From Adenophora triphylla var. japonica (taxonomy: Eukaryota; Streptophyta; Magnoliopsida; Asterales; Campanulaceae), in the NCBI GenBank assembly GCA_022495995.1, contig JAFEMH010000167.1, positions 868,001-932,000 on the forward strand: a DNA stretch of 64,000 nucleotides, in the 5' to 3' direction. This document shows positions 23,941-36,102 of this stretch, in pieces (position 1 is the stretch's first letter; every line of letters starts with the position of its first letter). Both the position numbers and the translations under genes were made by a program. The notes below the pieces were generated by a model. It searched no databases. It saw only the letters and a program-made list of their open reading frames with translations, and was not told the DNA's origin.

Positions 23941-24109
23941 ACCATCCCCAGCAGTTTTCGAACTACGTCCAGGCTTGATTCCCACTCGGGATACGTAGGT
24001 AGCCTACCTTAGGTCCAGCCACTTGACCAACACGGTCACCCTTTTCCCCGATGATCATCGTAAGCTCTAATCTTCCCCTGCGAGAACGCCCTCAAACAGT
24101 CTCCCTCAT

Positions 24110-24430
24110 ATACAAAACCTCGACTTAGGATCATACTCTGAACTGAGTCCCCATTTAGGTTCATACTCCTGAACTGAAACCCCGACTTAGGATTATACTC
24201 CTGAACTAGGTCCCCATTTAGGTTCATACCCCTGAACTAAACCTCGACTTAGAATCATACTCCTGAACTAAGTCCCCATTTAGGTTCAAACTCCTGAACA
24301 AAACCACGACTTAGAATCATACTCCTTAACTAAGTCCCCATTTAGGTTCATACTCCTGAACTAAACCTCGACTTAGAATCATACTCCTGAACTAGGTCCC
24401 CATTTAGGTTCATACTCCTGAACTAAACTC
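24110..24430. repeat. 62-bp (2 x 31) array in E6
   Basis: About five copies of a composite unit. One 31-bp half contains CCCCATTTAGGTTCATACTC and the other ACCTCGACTTAGAATCATAC. Each half ends in CTCCTGAAC. Confidence 0.9.
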
Positions 24431-24540
24431 CAACAAAGGCTAACAAAATCCCCAGCGAAGTTAACGGAATCCCGACCCCTTCAAATGAAGTCCACCAATA
24501 GACCACCTATCCCAAACCATCAAAGGGAAATCATTTCAAA

Positions 24541-24660
24541 TCAAGGTTCGAGGCACCTAAGACGCCATCTCTAAGGTTCGAGGCACCTAAGACGCCATCA
24601 TGAAGGTTCGAGGCACCTAAAACGCCATCATTAAGGTTTGAGGCACCTAAAACGCTATCA
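24541..24660. repeat. 30-bp array (GAGGCACCTAAGACGCCATC)
   Basis: Four copies. The reverse complement of the E5 array at 37125-37385 contains a similar ACCT/ACGCC pairing, so the two may share ancestry. Confidence 0.88.
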
Positions 24661-24714
24661 CACACAACACGAGGAAAGCGATAAATCGCAATCATCCCCT
24701 AATTTGACAAACCG

Positions 24715-25610
24715 AAGTCATTACCAGGGCGACTTCCCCAAAATAGTCAAGTCATAGGGCGACTTCCCCAAAAATAGTCAAACCATAGGGCGACTTCCCC
24801 AAAATAGTCAAACCATAGGGCGACTTCCCAAAAATAGTCAAATCATAGGGCGACTTCCCAAAAATAGTCAAATCATAGGGCGACTTCCCAAAAATAGTCA
24901 GATCATAGGGTGACATCCCAAAAATAGTCAGATCTTAGGGTGGCTTCCCCAAAATAGTCAAACCATAGGGCGACTTCCCAAAAATAGTCAAATCATAGGG
25001 CGACTTCCCAAAAATAGTCAAATCATAGGGCGACATCCCAAAAATAGTCAAATCATAGGGCGACTTCCCAATAATAGTCAGATCACAGGGTGACATCCCA
25101 AAAATAGTCAGATCTTAGGGTGGCTTCCCAAAAATAGTCAGATCTTAGGGTGACTTCCCAAAAATAGTCATATCTTAGGGCGAATTCCCCAAAATAGTAG
25201 GGCGACGTCCCCAAAATAGTCAAAACCTTAGGGCGACTTCCCAAAAATAGTCAAATCATAGGGTGACTTCCCCAAAATAGTCAAACCATAGGGCGACTTC
25301 CCCAAAAATAGTCAAACTATAGGGCGACTTCCATAAAATAGTCAGATCACAGGGCGACTTCCCAAAAATAGTCAAATATTAGGGTGACTTCCCAAAAATA
25401 GTCAAATCATAGGGCGACTTCCTCAAAATAGTCAAACTATAGGGCGACTTCCCCAAAATAGTCAAACCATAGGGTGACTTCCCCAAAATAGTCAAATCTT
25501 AGGGTGACTTCCCAAAAATAGTCAAAACATAGGGCGACTTCCCAAAAATAGTCAAATCATAGGGCGACTTCCCAAAAGTAGTCAAATCTTAGGTTGACAT
25601 CCTAAAACAG
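24715..25610. repeat. 30-bp array, main block, about 29 copies
   Basis: The unit is about 30 bp with core GGGCGACTTCCCAAAAATAG. Variation is mainly C/T in GGGCGA against GGGTGA and in the length of the C and A runs. Confidence 0.93.
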
Positions 25611-25990
25611 TCACTCTAGGGTCGATGTCTGAAGATAGTCGAAAGACCCGAACTACGACTGGCTTGATTCCTCTTAAGGATACGTAGGTAGCCTATCATT
25701 AGGTTCAGCCATCCGACCGAAAATGGTCATTCCTATCCCCAGCAGAGCGGATAGCCATTCGACCGAAAATGGTCATTCCTATCCCCAGCAGAGCGGATAG
25801 CCATCAGACCAAAATGGTCATCTCTTATCCCCGGCGAGTTTCTTTCAAAGCAACCAACTGCATAACTCGCTCGCCAGGTTGACATCCTAAAACAGTCACT
25901 CTAGGGTCGATGTCTGAAGATAGTCGAAAGACCCGAACTACGACCGGCTTGATTCCCATTCGGGATACGTAGGTAGCCTATCGCTAAGTT
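25590..25990. repeat. Duplicated ~100-bp blocks before E6 3' LTR
   Basis: A block starting GGTTGACATCCTAAAACAGT occurs at about 25592 and again at about 25878. Between the copies, a segment with CGACCGAAAATGGTCATTCC is repeated two to three times (25710-25830). The region also holds two copies of the GGATACGTAGG motif. Confidence 0.8.
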
Positions 25991-26070
25991 CAGCCACTTG
26001 ATCACTTGATCATCCTGTCAAATATGGAGCCTTACTCTTATCGACGACCCCGCTTCCTTCGAAAGCACCG

Positions 26071-26085
26071 TCGCCAGAGGGCTCT
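26071..26085 (+). other. E6 polypurine tract
   Basis: TCGCCAGAGGGCTCT lies directly before the TG of the 3' LTR. It resembles AGGGGCTTC before the LTRs of E2 and E5. Confidence 0.7.
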
Positions 26086-28020
26086 TGTAAGTGCTCCAAT
26101 TTGAGTTGTTAGTATTTTCGTTAGAAAATTAACGAAAGTTTTAACATTCCTAACATTTCTAACAATTCCTAACCTTTCTAACAAAGTAAGGGTAGATTAG
26201 GGATTGCCATTTAAAGTTAAACCAAGAAAAGAATCTCAAAAAGCAAAAGAAATTGGAAAAATCCGAATTAGGCAAGTGGAAAAACGGCTTGCTTTGGAAT
26301 TTTTGAATAATATTCTTCCTGTTCAAAGCCTGGAGCAGCATTTAATGCACCAGGCACGTTTACAATACCCTCCGCGCGGATCCTATTGAAGTTCACAGGG
26401 GCCTATAAATTGAACCCTCCTCTCTCAGTTTACACAACACAATTGGCTCATAGAAGCTGTATTCTGGCGAAAAATAGGGAGAAAACAATGGGAATTCACT
26501 AGATTTGCCACCATTTTCTCTTCAATCTTTCCCAAACCCCACTCACTCAAAATACTTTCAAAACACTCTCATACATACTCTCATACATACACCAATCCAA
26601 GCTCAAATCACCCCTTAGGAGGAGGATTAGAGAGAAAATATAGAGGACTTAAGTGTTATCTACTTGTTATCTCTTTGACCAACTCTATTATCAAACCCTA
26701 AACACATTCAAGCCTTGAATCCACCCAAACACAAATCCAAACACCAAATCTTGATACTCCTCAAGTCAAACACCAAATCTTGATACTCCTCAAGTCAAAT
26801 TCCAAGCCTAGGAAGATAGGGTGTCACCATTGGTAAAGCCCTCCTTCTCTAAACCCTAAAACTCCCTTTTAACTTCTTGTTCATCTTGTTCTTCTTACTT
26901 TGATTTACTTTATGTCTAGTTTAAATTAAATCTTGACCTAAGATGGTCATCTTGAAGTTCATCTTCATGAATGACCATCTCAAATGGTCCACATTTTAAA
27001 TCTCTAGTTGATTTTTCTCTTTAATTTCATCTCTACAAAATTCCCCTTCCCAAGCAAATGAAATGCTTAAGTCCTAATGTACCCCAAGGATGGTTTGATA
27101 TAGTAGATCACCACTAAAATGTCTAGTGACTACTAATCAAAACCTAGGGAAATGGGGACAAGCATGGATGCAAAACCCCCTTTAAAATCACATTTTCCTT
27201 CTTGAGAAGTTGCTGTCCAGTAGCAATTTTCTAAGACCTCAGTCCATTGTCTAAATTTTTGGACATAGATAAACTTGTAATTTGGTGTTTACTACAAAAC
27301 ACTTTTTGTAGCCAACATCCATAGATTTCCAGACATATTTTTACTTTATTTTTTTCGTGAGTAAAACTCCATTTTCCAAATTTTCTTTTGAAGGTCAGAT
27401 CACCAGTCTCTGGAAGTCCAGATCTCATATCTGAGATTTCCAGAAGGTTTTGAGTCCTCAAATCTTCTCCAAAAAGGAAAATTATTTCACAAAAATCTTA
27501 TTCGAGGTGTCTGAAACAACTTTCATTCTCTGAATTTTCTCAGATTATGAAGTTTTAAAGCCCTTAAATCCATTTCAAAAACAAGTGTCCACTGCTTTTT
27601 TCATTCTGGCAGAAGTGGCTTTCAACTTCCAAAAATCTTTTGAGTACCAAAACTCAACCCAAAAATCACACCAAAAATCATGGGATCTGTCCAAAGTCTA
27701 ATAAAGAATTGCCAATTTTTACTTTCCTCAGTTTCAACTTATTTTGGCCAAAGTAACACACACACACACACACACAACAAATGGTTTTTAACTTGGAAGA
27801 CTCGTTTTACGAGGCATTCCGGGTGCACACTAACGTCCTTCCCGGCGTGTAACATGACCTCCGAACCCAAATCTCTAATCTCGGGCATTTTTCAAAGTTT
27901 GGCCCTTAAAACAAAAATGGCGTGGCGACTCCGGTCTTTTTTTTCGATTGGTTTTTCAAAGAAACGAAAATTTTCAAAGTAAACCTTTTTCGGAAAAATT
28001 TTGGCGGGCACATCATCACA
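26086..28020 (+). repeat. E6 3' LTR (1935 bp)
   Basis: Starts TGTAAGTGCTCC and ends CATCATCACA immediately before the second GGTAT. It is the partner of 14111-16044, including palindrome (26371-26380), TATA box near 26402, donor-like site and (CA)n run near 27758. Confidence 0.94.
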
Positions 28021-28025
28021 GGTAT
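28021..28025. repeat. Target site duplication of E6, right (GGTAT)
   Basis: Second copy; after it the E2 pol frame resumes. Confidence 0.92.
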
Positions 28026-30138
28026 GCAGAAACCAGTTTATTATGTGTCAAAGGCTCTAAGTGATGTGGAAGCGATATACTTCAATGCGGAAAAGTTGGC
28101 TTATGCCTTGGTGATTGAGACACGAAAGTTGAGATCCTACTTTTTATCACACCCTATCACGGTATTGACCAATGCACCTTTGAGAAAAATTCTGTAGCAG
28201 CCAGATTCAGCGGGAAGGTTGCTGAAATGGTCAATCGAGTTAACAGAGTCCGACATATAGTATCAGGCGAGAAAGGCTATTAAGGCGCAGGCGTTGGCGG
28301 ATTTCATATTGGAAACATCTTTCACTTATGACAGAGAAGAGATTGAAACTCCTAGGGTTAAAAAGCGAAAAGCTAAGTCGCAGGATCCAGGAATTGTAGA
28401 GGAGCGAGAAAGGCTCGCGGATTGTTGAGAGCTTTATGTAGATGGTTCGTCTGCCAAAGATAAAGGAGGAGCAGGAATATCATTGAGTTCACCTGAGGAG
28501 GATTGTAAGTATTAAAAGGCTTTGAGATTCAAGTTCAACGTATCTAAAAATCAGGCGGAATATGAAGCTTTGGTGGCGGGATTGGAGTTATGCCGAGTTA
28601 TTGGAGTTAAGTAAGTAGTAGTGCACTCAGACTCGCAGTTGATAGTTAATCAAGTAAAAGGTAGGTATGGGGTGGTTCATCGAGTGTTAACCAAGTATTG
28701 TGATATGGCCAAACAAATTTTGCAAAGTTTCAGTTATTGGGAGTTGATCCAGATAGACAGAGAGAAGAATGAGCGGTGTGATATGTTAAGCAAGGCGGCC
28801 TGCAACAAAATTGAGGAGTTGCCGAAGAGGATTGTAGTGGAATTTGTGGAGGAGCCGGCATATGATAGGCCGCTGATTATGGAGGTTGAAGTTAGCGAGA
28901 AAGATTGGGTTGGCAAGATGATAGATTATTTGGAGAGAGAAGAGTTGCCCCAAGATGAAGATAAAGCAAAAATTATTAAAAGGACGTCACCAAGGTTCAC
29001 TGTGCAAGATGGAATTCTATTTCGCAAGTCTTTCTCGCGGCCATTGATGAGGTGTGTGGGGCCAAGTAAAGTGGATGAGGTTTTGTTTGAAGTGCATGAA
29101 GGGGTATGCGGTGGTCATCCAGGAGCCAGAACCCTAGCCAATAAAATTATGTTTCATGGGTATTATTGGCCAACTTTGAAGAATGATGCTGAGGAGTATG
29201 TTAGGAGATGCAACGAATGCTAACGACATGCCAATATCCCAAGACAACCCGCCACGGAGCAGACACCCATTGTAGCGGCTTGGCCTTTTGATTTGTGGGG
29301 GATTGATCTCATAGGGCCTTTCCCGAAAGCTAAAGGGGGAGCTCAGATGATTGTGGTAGCTGTTGATTATTTTACAAAATGGAAAGAGGCTAGAGCATTG
29401 ACTTCCACTACTGAGGACCAGATCATAAGGTTTGTGACTGAAGAGATTCTTTGCCGGTATGGAATGCCGCGAGCTATCATTTCTGACCATGAGCCGCAGT
29501 TCAGGAAAAAGTTTCATGGTTTTTGCTCAAACTTAAATATCAAACACTGGCAGTCTGCGGATTACAGGCCGCAATGTAATAGACAAGTAGAGGCCGCCAA
29601 CAAACAGGTCTTGGAAATCTTATGTAAGAATATAGCAAAAAGGGGAGGTGCTTGGTTGGAGGAGTTATCTACAACATTGTGGTATGTCAGGACGACAATG
29701 AAAGGGTCAACAGGCGAGACGACATTTGCATTGACGTATGGTTCTGAAGCAATGGCTCCAGCAGAGATGGGGTTGCCAACTCATAGGGTGACTTACTATG
29801 ATGAGTTAATGAATAGTAGCAGAAGGTGCAGCGAGTTAAATTTGTGTGATGAGAAAAGGCTCAGGGCAAGGTTGAGAATGATTAATTATAAGCAAAGGAT
29901 GAAAGCACATCATGATAAACGGGTGAACAAGAGGTCATTCAGCATGGGAGATTGGGTATTAAGGAGTCGCGAGATTAAGGGTGCAACAACGGGATTTGCC
30001 AAGTTAGATCCAAAATGGGAAGGTCCCTTTCAAATTGCTAAAGTCGTGCGAGAAGGGACATATCACTTGAAGGAGGAGGGCGGCAAAGACATCCCGAATG
30101 CTTGGAGTGTTGATCACCTCAAGCGATATTATCATTGA
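28026..30138 (+). pseudogene. pol: E2 pol 3' half: RNase H and integrase
   Basis: Continues the E2 pol after E6. The first residues (QKPVYYVSKALSD) match E1 at about 1015, which places the insertion between RT and RNase H. RNase H has LYVDGS near 28435 and HSDSQLIVNQV at 28621. Integrase has the HHCC finger (about 29090-29220), WGIDLIGPF near 29300, a second block with Asp retained (ISDHEPQF) and a third with Glu (VEAANK). Its C-terminal region ends HLKRYYH at 30138. Stops lie at 28195, 28258, 28426, 28515, 28612 and 29221, the last directly after the finger. The integrase frame from 29293 to 30138 is otherwise open. Confidence 0.92.
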
Positions 30139-30589
30139 AAAGATAAGGGTAATTTATTTATTTAATATTATGCTTGTTAGAATCATTTCAAGATTGACTA
30201 TTATGAATATATGGAGATTTTACTTATGAATGGAAGTTATACATGTCTTGAAAATGTTGAATGAAATGAAAGTATGAAATTTTATGACTTAAATTTGACT
30301 TGTTTTATTGTATTTTTTTTTACATATAAGTGATGAAATAATGATGTGAAATGAATGAGAAATGCAAAAGGAAGGTCAAGGCAGGCAAGAAATAAAGTTT
30401 ATGAAATAAGCCGCTAAAAGCAGAAAAAGTATGTCAATGGGAGTAAAGTTGCCTAAAGACAACTTCACTTTTTCGATGGGAGTATAAGTATATGGCATTA
30501 TTTCGCCAAAAAGACAAGAAGGTAATGGGTTTTTGATGAATTATCAAAACAAATTGGCGGAGAAAGAGAAAAGAAGGAAAAGCAAGCCG
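30139..30589 (+). other. E2 post-pol spacer
   Basis: No gene. It holds the first copy (about 30450-30552) of a ~100-bp segment with CTTTTTCGATGGGAGTATAA. The second copy is at about 31250-31345, beyond the tandem array, so the array is flanked by direct repeats. Confidence 0.6.
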
Positions 30590-31100
30590 CATGAAGTTGC
30601 AAGAAAAAGAAAATCTATCTCGCCTTTTTGGCATGTAAAGATACGACTATAAACGAGGAAAGAAAGTCTATCTCGCCTTTATGGCATGTAAAGATATGAC
30701 TATAAACGAGGAAAGAAAGTCTATCTTGCCTTTATGGCATGTAAAGATATGACTATAAACGAGGAAAGAAAGTCTATCTCGCCTTTATGGCATGTAAAGA
30801 TATGACTATAAATGAGGAAAGAAAGTCTATCTCGCCTTTATGGCATGTAAAGATGTGACTATAAACAAGAAAGTCTATCTTGCCTTTATGGCATGTAAAG
30901 ATGTGACAATAAACAAGAAAGTCTATCTCGCATTTATGGCATGTAAAGATGTGACTATAAACAAGGAAGCATATCTCGCCTGAATGGCATGTAAAGATGT
31001 TGCCAGAAGAAAGAGAAATGTATCCCGCTTGAATAGTATGTAAAAATGTTGCCATGTAAAAGGAAACTCATCTCGCCTTTTATGGCATGTAAAGATGTGG
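30590..31100. repeat. 53-bp tandem array in E2
   Basis: Eight to nine copies of a unit with GTCTATCTCGCCTTTATGGC, about 53 bp long in the first copies and shorter or more diverged to the right. Confidence 0.9.
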
Positions 31101-31540
31101 GACAAGGGAGAAGCAAAGGGAAAAAAAGGAAAAAATTCTTGGAAAAGTTGAAATTATTCTAAGTAAAAGTCACGAAGAAAGCAAAGATGAAATTCATAAA
31201 GACAAAGATCAGCGACAATACAAGCCGCGACATGTGCAATAGTAGCAAAGTCGCCTGAAGACGACTTTACTTTTTCGATGGGAGTATAAGTATGGGGTAC
31301 CTGTTATACAAAACAAAGGTTTTTGATGAATTATCAAAACAAATTAAGTAACAAAGGTGAGATATAAAGGATAAGATAGATAAGCATAGCATGAAATTAA
31401 AGGGGCAGGCTCAAAGGCCGCGAATAATATTGTATCAAGGCACGCAGGCCTAATAAGAAGGAGCAAATTGTTAGGCCATCCAGGCGACTTATAAAAGATG
31501 TGCAAAAGAAATAAAATACAAAGGCAGGTGCAGGTGAAAT
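31101..31540. other. Spacer between array and antisense gene of E2
   Basis: Contains the second ~100-bp direct repeat (about 31250-31345) and AT-rich sequence that would be the 3' untranslated part of the minus-strand gene. No gene was recognised. Confidence 0.55.
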
Positions 31541-34500
31541 TCAAACTTCTGATTGAGATGATTGGGTTTGTTGGGTGGAGCTTGAAGCCGCCAATACGAG
31601 ATTCTTTGCATCTTCCAGGAGTTTATGTTTCTGTTCAAGTTGAGCATCCCATAAAGCAATGACATTGGGAACCTGGATAGGAGCGGGATTCCAACCCGCC
31701 TTGCCCAAGAATGCATCTTTCGCCGCGAGATCTGCAAGCTCATCAGGAGAGTAAGGGACCAGAGGATGCCCACGGCGACAAACTTCACTAAAGATTGGCT
31801 CTGATCCCCATTTAGCAAGACGCTCAATAGTTATGGCTGGTATCTCGGAGGCATCAGCAGCGGCAGCTCTCATAACCTGCAAAGATGATTGATCACCAAT
31901 GTCGAGATTGTCTTCCTGAAGCTTGGCTATGTCTTTTTCAAGATCAGTAATTTTAGCGGCTTGTCCAGTAACTTCCTCTTGAAGTTTAGCAATCTCGCTC
32001 TGGAAAAATTGAACATCAGCAGCATGAGTATTCTTTAAAGTCTCATTCTCACCTTTCATCTTGGCAATATCTTCGTTGGCAGTGCTGAGCTCATCTTCAC
32101 ATGATTCAAGGTTGAACTGGGAAGAGGTCAAGTTTGTCTTCAAAGTATCCCTCTCTTCCCCTAAGGCGGCAATGGTGGCATCCCGCCTCCCAACACGGTT
32201 GCAAAGGGTTTCTTTATACTTCCTCAGAATCTGGTTCGCAATCTCCAAGCCTTTTACTTCTTTATTGAGACGAGTATTTTTCTCGCTCATACCCATTATG
32301 GAAGATCCAATCTAAGGGAAATGTGAAATGTGAGTTAAGAATAAAAATGTATAAAGTTAAAAATAATCAAGGGAAGAAGGAGCGACATACCAATGAAAGA
32401 TGAATCCCGGCGTGACAGGCGGCATGATCCGCATCCATGTCAGCTACTTGTCGCACCTGGACAGGATCACTAACCCGAATCAAAGCAGAACTACCCAACA
32501 AACACTCCTACACACTTCGAGTTTCATTAATCAGGCCTTTCAAGAGTGGAACTCTCGCAGTCTCTTTGCTTAGTTCATAAAGCCCTTCAAATTCAGTAGG
32601 CTTTACAAAACCCTCCTGAAGCCAACTTGGAATGGGGAGACCAGCAGAAATACTTGGGTCTTGGGGAGTTGGAGGCGAGTTAGGAAGGTCGGTTAAGTCG
32701 CAGATATCAACTTCGCAAGTAGGAGGAGGAAGGGCACCTTGGTTAAGTTCAATAGCATCAGTCTCAGGAATTGGAGAAGTTGTTTGAGTAGAGCTTGAAA
32801 GGAGAATTTCATTTGTTTCTTCCACTAGAGCATCAACAGTTGGCGAGACGATATTTGGTGGGACATTGCCTTCAGCAGAGGTGAGGACTTGAGCATCAGC
32901 AGTGACTTGTACAGAAGAAGGAGCGGCATTAGTAGCAATAACAGCGACATTAGTTGATACAGCAACGACTCTCTTCTGTCGCTTAGAGCGGCTGTCAAGG
33001 TTTGTTGGTTTGGCTCTGGCCATTGATGAACCCTGGGATTTCTCTAAGGCAATCTCTTCCGCGTCAGTGCCATCGCGAGATAGAGGCAGCGGAAGATTCG
33101 CGGGAAGAACAACGAGAGAAGTGTCCCGGGCACTGGCTACCCTTTTCCTTCTTTTATCAGTCTGAAGGTTAGCAATTTGGTTGCTTTCCATTGATTTAGC
33201 TCGGTGATCTGGAGACAAAGAAAAAGAAAGTCAAAAGTTAAATTTATTTAAGTATAAGCCAAATCGAAATAAGGAGAGGGTAAAAGAAGAGACATACAAA
33301 GGACGGCATTTTGTGCAGGACATCTACGCGAGCCATTGCACAAATTACATTTATGGGCATATTTGTCGCCCGTATGATGCTCCCAACCATAAAAATAAGT
33401 GTGTACTATGGGGACTCACGGCGGGAGAAGAGGCAAGTTGTCCGCGATTCCAACCTGATCAAGAAGTTCTCTATTCCGCACGATACCCCTCCAAGATATG
33501 AGAGGTTGAGGAGTGTTATCAGAAGAATTTGCGGGAATAGCAATGACTACCTGAATGGCGGCACGTAGATTGTTATCTCCCACAACCGAGGCACCATGAG
33601 TTTGTATGTGGGCTTTAATGGGGAGAAGATCAGCGGGATGGGACCATCCAACGCGGGAAACAATAAAAAGCGGGTCACTCAACCATTCATGAACTTTGGC
33701 CGAAAGAGGAGTTAGAATTTTGGGACCTCGTTGGTACTGAAGGGAAAGGCGGGTTTCCTCTCTTTCATCATGAAACTTAGTAGTTTGCTTATAACCTTTG
33801 AATAAACTGACTAAAGCAGTGACAGTAGGTTCTCTGTTCAAGGCGCGACAAATGGTGATGAAACTGGTAATAATTCTTATGGCATTGGGATGGATCTCTG
33901 TGATCATGGCTTGGGCTTTATACAAAACTTCACAAAGGAAAGGATCTAAGGGGATCCTAAGGCCTGCCTTGAGTTGGGAGGGAAAAACAACTATGCCATC
34001 TCGCATTTCCCTTAGATGTGCCAGAGAAGTGTCCCCTTGATATTCAGAAATGTGGTAGTTGATGTGGTCTATGTTGTAAAGAGTGTGCCAGGAATAGATA
34101 GGATTAGATGTGATGGAGCCGGCATCAGGGTTAGGGGGAGCAGAAGAAGATCCCGCCTCAGCATGAGAGGGGTTGAGAAAGAGGTTACCTTCAGTCGGCG
34201 GGATAGTGTGTACCCTGGTAGTAAAAGGGACGCTAGATGTCGCAGCAAGAGGGGATATCGCCTCATCAGCCATCTCGTTAAGCTCACTGGAAGAAGAAGA
34301 AGAAATGACAGATTTGTAATGCATCCTACGTTTTGAATAAGGGTCAGCGACATAATTGGACTCAGAGGAATTGCTTAAATTGGGATCGTACTTGTCCTTT
34401 AAATATCTGACTAACTCTAAGTTAGAAGTAAAAATGTGAGACATGGGGGCTGAAGTAGGAAGAAAAAAGCGGCCTTAAATTTCAAGAGAGTTAACCACAG

Positions 34501-34648
34501 CGGGATCAACCCAGTTTTCAACAAGCGACTTAATTATGTCGGCTTTGGGCAATCTCACCCAAGTAGTCCACAAGCGCCTATATAAGCCGCCTGTAACGTG
34601 ACATCTACCATACTTTACCTGCCTAGCACAATTTTTGTATCTAGCCAT
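31541..34648 (-). pseudogene. E2 antisense gene (gypsy-type transposon domain plus coiled coil), introns visible
   Basis: A minus-strand gene between pol and 3' LTR. A 57-codon opening starts at 34648 (Met-Ala-Arg-Tyr), ends at 34475 and matches the E1 start. The main part (34444 to about 33300) carries AGLRIPLDPFLCE followed by a leucine-rich stretch, like the putative gypsy-type transposon domain (Transposase_28 family). A frame with a CNLC-x4-RC cluster follows a TGA near 33414. Intron 1 is GT-AG at 33297-33209 (89 bp). A Ser/Thr/Pro-rich exon (33208-32391) has one TAG near 32508. Intron 2 is GT-AG at 32390-32312 (79 bp). The last exon (32311-31541) is a coiled coil ending with RLAKWGSE and GHPLVPY, as in E1. 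Few lesions remain, so the gene was functional recently. Its role is unknown. Confidence 0.75.
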
Positions 34649-35323
34649 GTTCAAGGACTGGGAATAAATTGAAGAGACAAAGGAAAATGCGGGATAGTAA
34701 AAGAACTTAGAAAGTTGGGGGAAATAAAGATCGAAATCTAAGGGTTTAAGGAAGTTGAAAAGTTTTTGAAGAAGAGTTACCTGAAAGTATGAAGAACGGC
34801 CGGAAATATGATGAATCGCCGGAGATAGTTAAGAATTTCTGGGTAAATACAAATAGGGCTCCAAATCAACTTAAAAGCAGCAACTAATGAACAGAATAGT
34901 ATTTAAAAGACAAATTTAAGGATTGAATTAAGAAAAGAATGGTAGAAAAGGGAGAAGAGCTTGCCGGAATTACGTAATATGGTTGCCGGAAAATGGGTTG
35001 AGAGTGATGGAGAAACAGGAAGGTAAAAAGTGAAAATGAGGAGGGGGAAGAAGTATTTATAGGGGAAGTAAAAAAGATGAATTGATTGAAATGATAGTTA
35101 TGGTAAAAATTTAAATTTTCCCTATCATAATTTGGCACAGTTTTCAAACGACGGCACACTAAATTTTGGGGGCCTGCCAGAAAATTGACACGTGGATGGA
35201 TAGGGATCACCAAACTCTTGAGCTTCTTAAGGAAGGAACAAAGTGTCGCTGAATATTAAGATAGTTAAACATCAAGGTTTTGGCGAGACCATGAATGAAT
35301 CTCGCCTCAAACGTAGGGGCTTC
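34649..35323 (-). promoter_or_regulatory. E2 antisense gene promoter and leader
   Basis: On the minus strand CCCCTATAAATACTTC (TATA at 35061-35054) is followed by a pyrimidine-rich leader of about 400 nt. A CTTTCAG then GTAACT near 34780 could be a splice boundary. The TATA box is about 260 bp inside the 3' LTR boundary, so this is not the LTR promoter. Confidence 0.55.
35309..35323 (+). other. E2 polypurine tract
   Basis: AAACGTAGGGGCTTC-type tract directly before the TG of the 3' LTR. The same AGGGGCTTC precedes the E5 LTR on the minus strand. Confidence 0.7.
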
Positions 35324-36102
35324 TGATGCTGCCCAAAAATAAGAATTGGGCTTATAGAAATCTATAGGCGAGAAATGGCTAAGCAGGGCCCAAATCAGGA
35401 TAAAGGCCCAAGAAGAAAATAGTGACAAATGTATCCAAGGGTATCCCGCCGGCAAGTATGTCCAGGGTGTCCCGCCTATATCGCTTAAAAGGTAAACAAC
35501 GAGATAACAGAAGCGAGATAATAAGAGATGAACGGCGAGATAACAGGAACGAGATAATGGGAGGAGGTGGCATGATATTTAGTTTAACATTATATGGCAA
35601 TGGGTAGATTCTAGTTGGACGCGACATGCGAGAGGCGGCATATAAATATCTTTGAAATGGGACCCACTGTAACGGTTTTGCATTGGGAAAAGTTACGTAT
35701 GTCAGAGAGAAACGTCACATGTATTGGGTTTATTCTTTTTGTTGAGTTCATGAACCAATTAAATGATGACATGTGGAGTGAGAGGTTAACTGTTGCACGA
35801 GATAGGCACGTGAGGATAGCATGTGCATGGCACGAGGGAAGGGAGGTATATATATAAGGGATCGTCATCCCTCCAAAGGTACGCCCACATACACGCACAG
35901 AATACCTTCCCATCAGTTTTAGATTCATCCTTGCCAAATTAATACTTATCCTCACGCCGGAGGGGCTACGCCGGAGGGGCTAAGCCGGAGCTGCCCCCGG
36001 AGTCTCACCTTGTTTGTGTTGCAGACGTGAAGAAGGAGCCGAGATATCAGATTTGGACCACATCGGGCCTTGTTGCTATTGAGGAAATTCCTAGCAACAT
36101 CA
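35324..36102 (+). repeat. E2 3' LTR (779 bp)
   Basis: Partner of 8827-9591. It has an extra copy of CCGGAGGGGCTACG near 35960. It ends AGCAACATCA and is followed by GAATC. Confidence 0.93.

Larger units (their letters stand above)
14111..28020 (+). mobile_element. E6: Ogre-like gag-only element nested in E2 pol
   Basis: LTRs of 1934 and 1935 bp start TGTAAGTGCTCC and end ACATCATCACA, with perfect duplication GGTAT. LTR and leader are closely similar to those of E3, so the two belong to one family. E6 keeps gag up to the zinc knuckle but has no protease, RT, RNase H or integrase, and no antisense gene. Spacer and tandem arrays fill 19761-26070. It would depend on proteins from a partner element such as an intact relative of E3. 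The two LTRs look nearly the same, with scattered differences and a short divergent patch near 14310 against 26285. Confidence 0.93.
8827..36102 (+). mobile_element. E2: complete Tat-like Ty3/gypsy element with nested E6
   Basis: The two LTRs (8827-9591 and 35324-36102) start TGATGCTGCC and end GCAACATCA, and the target duplication GAATC is perfect. Inside are a primer-binding site, gag, protease, RT, RNase H, integrase, a 53-bp array, an antisense gene and a polypurine tract. After removing E6 (13,910 bp) and one GGTAT copy, the original element was about 13.4 kb. Gag and pol carry many stops, so it is not autonomous now. It inserted in the LTR of E5, so it is younger than E5 and older than E6. 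Confidence 0.93.

Noticed and set aside
22899..25610. CRISPR-like regular repeats
   Set aside because: Units are directly adjacent without unique spacers and lie in a plant retrotransposon.
30774..31105. Antisense frames with HIFTCHKG words
   Set aside because: By-product of the 53-bp array.
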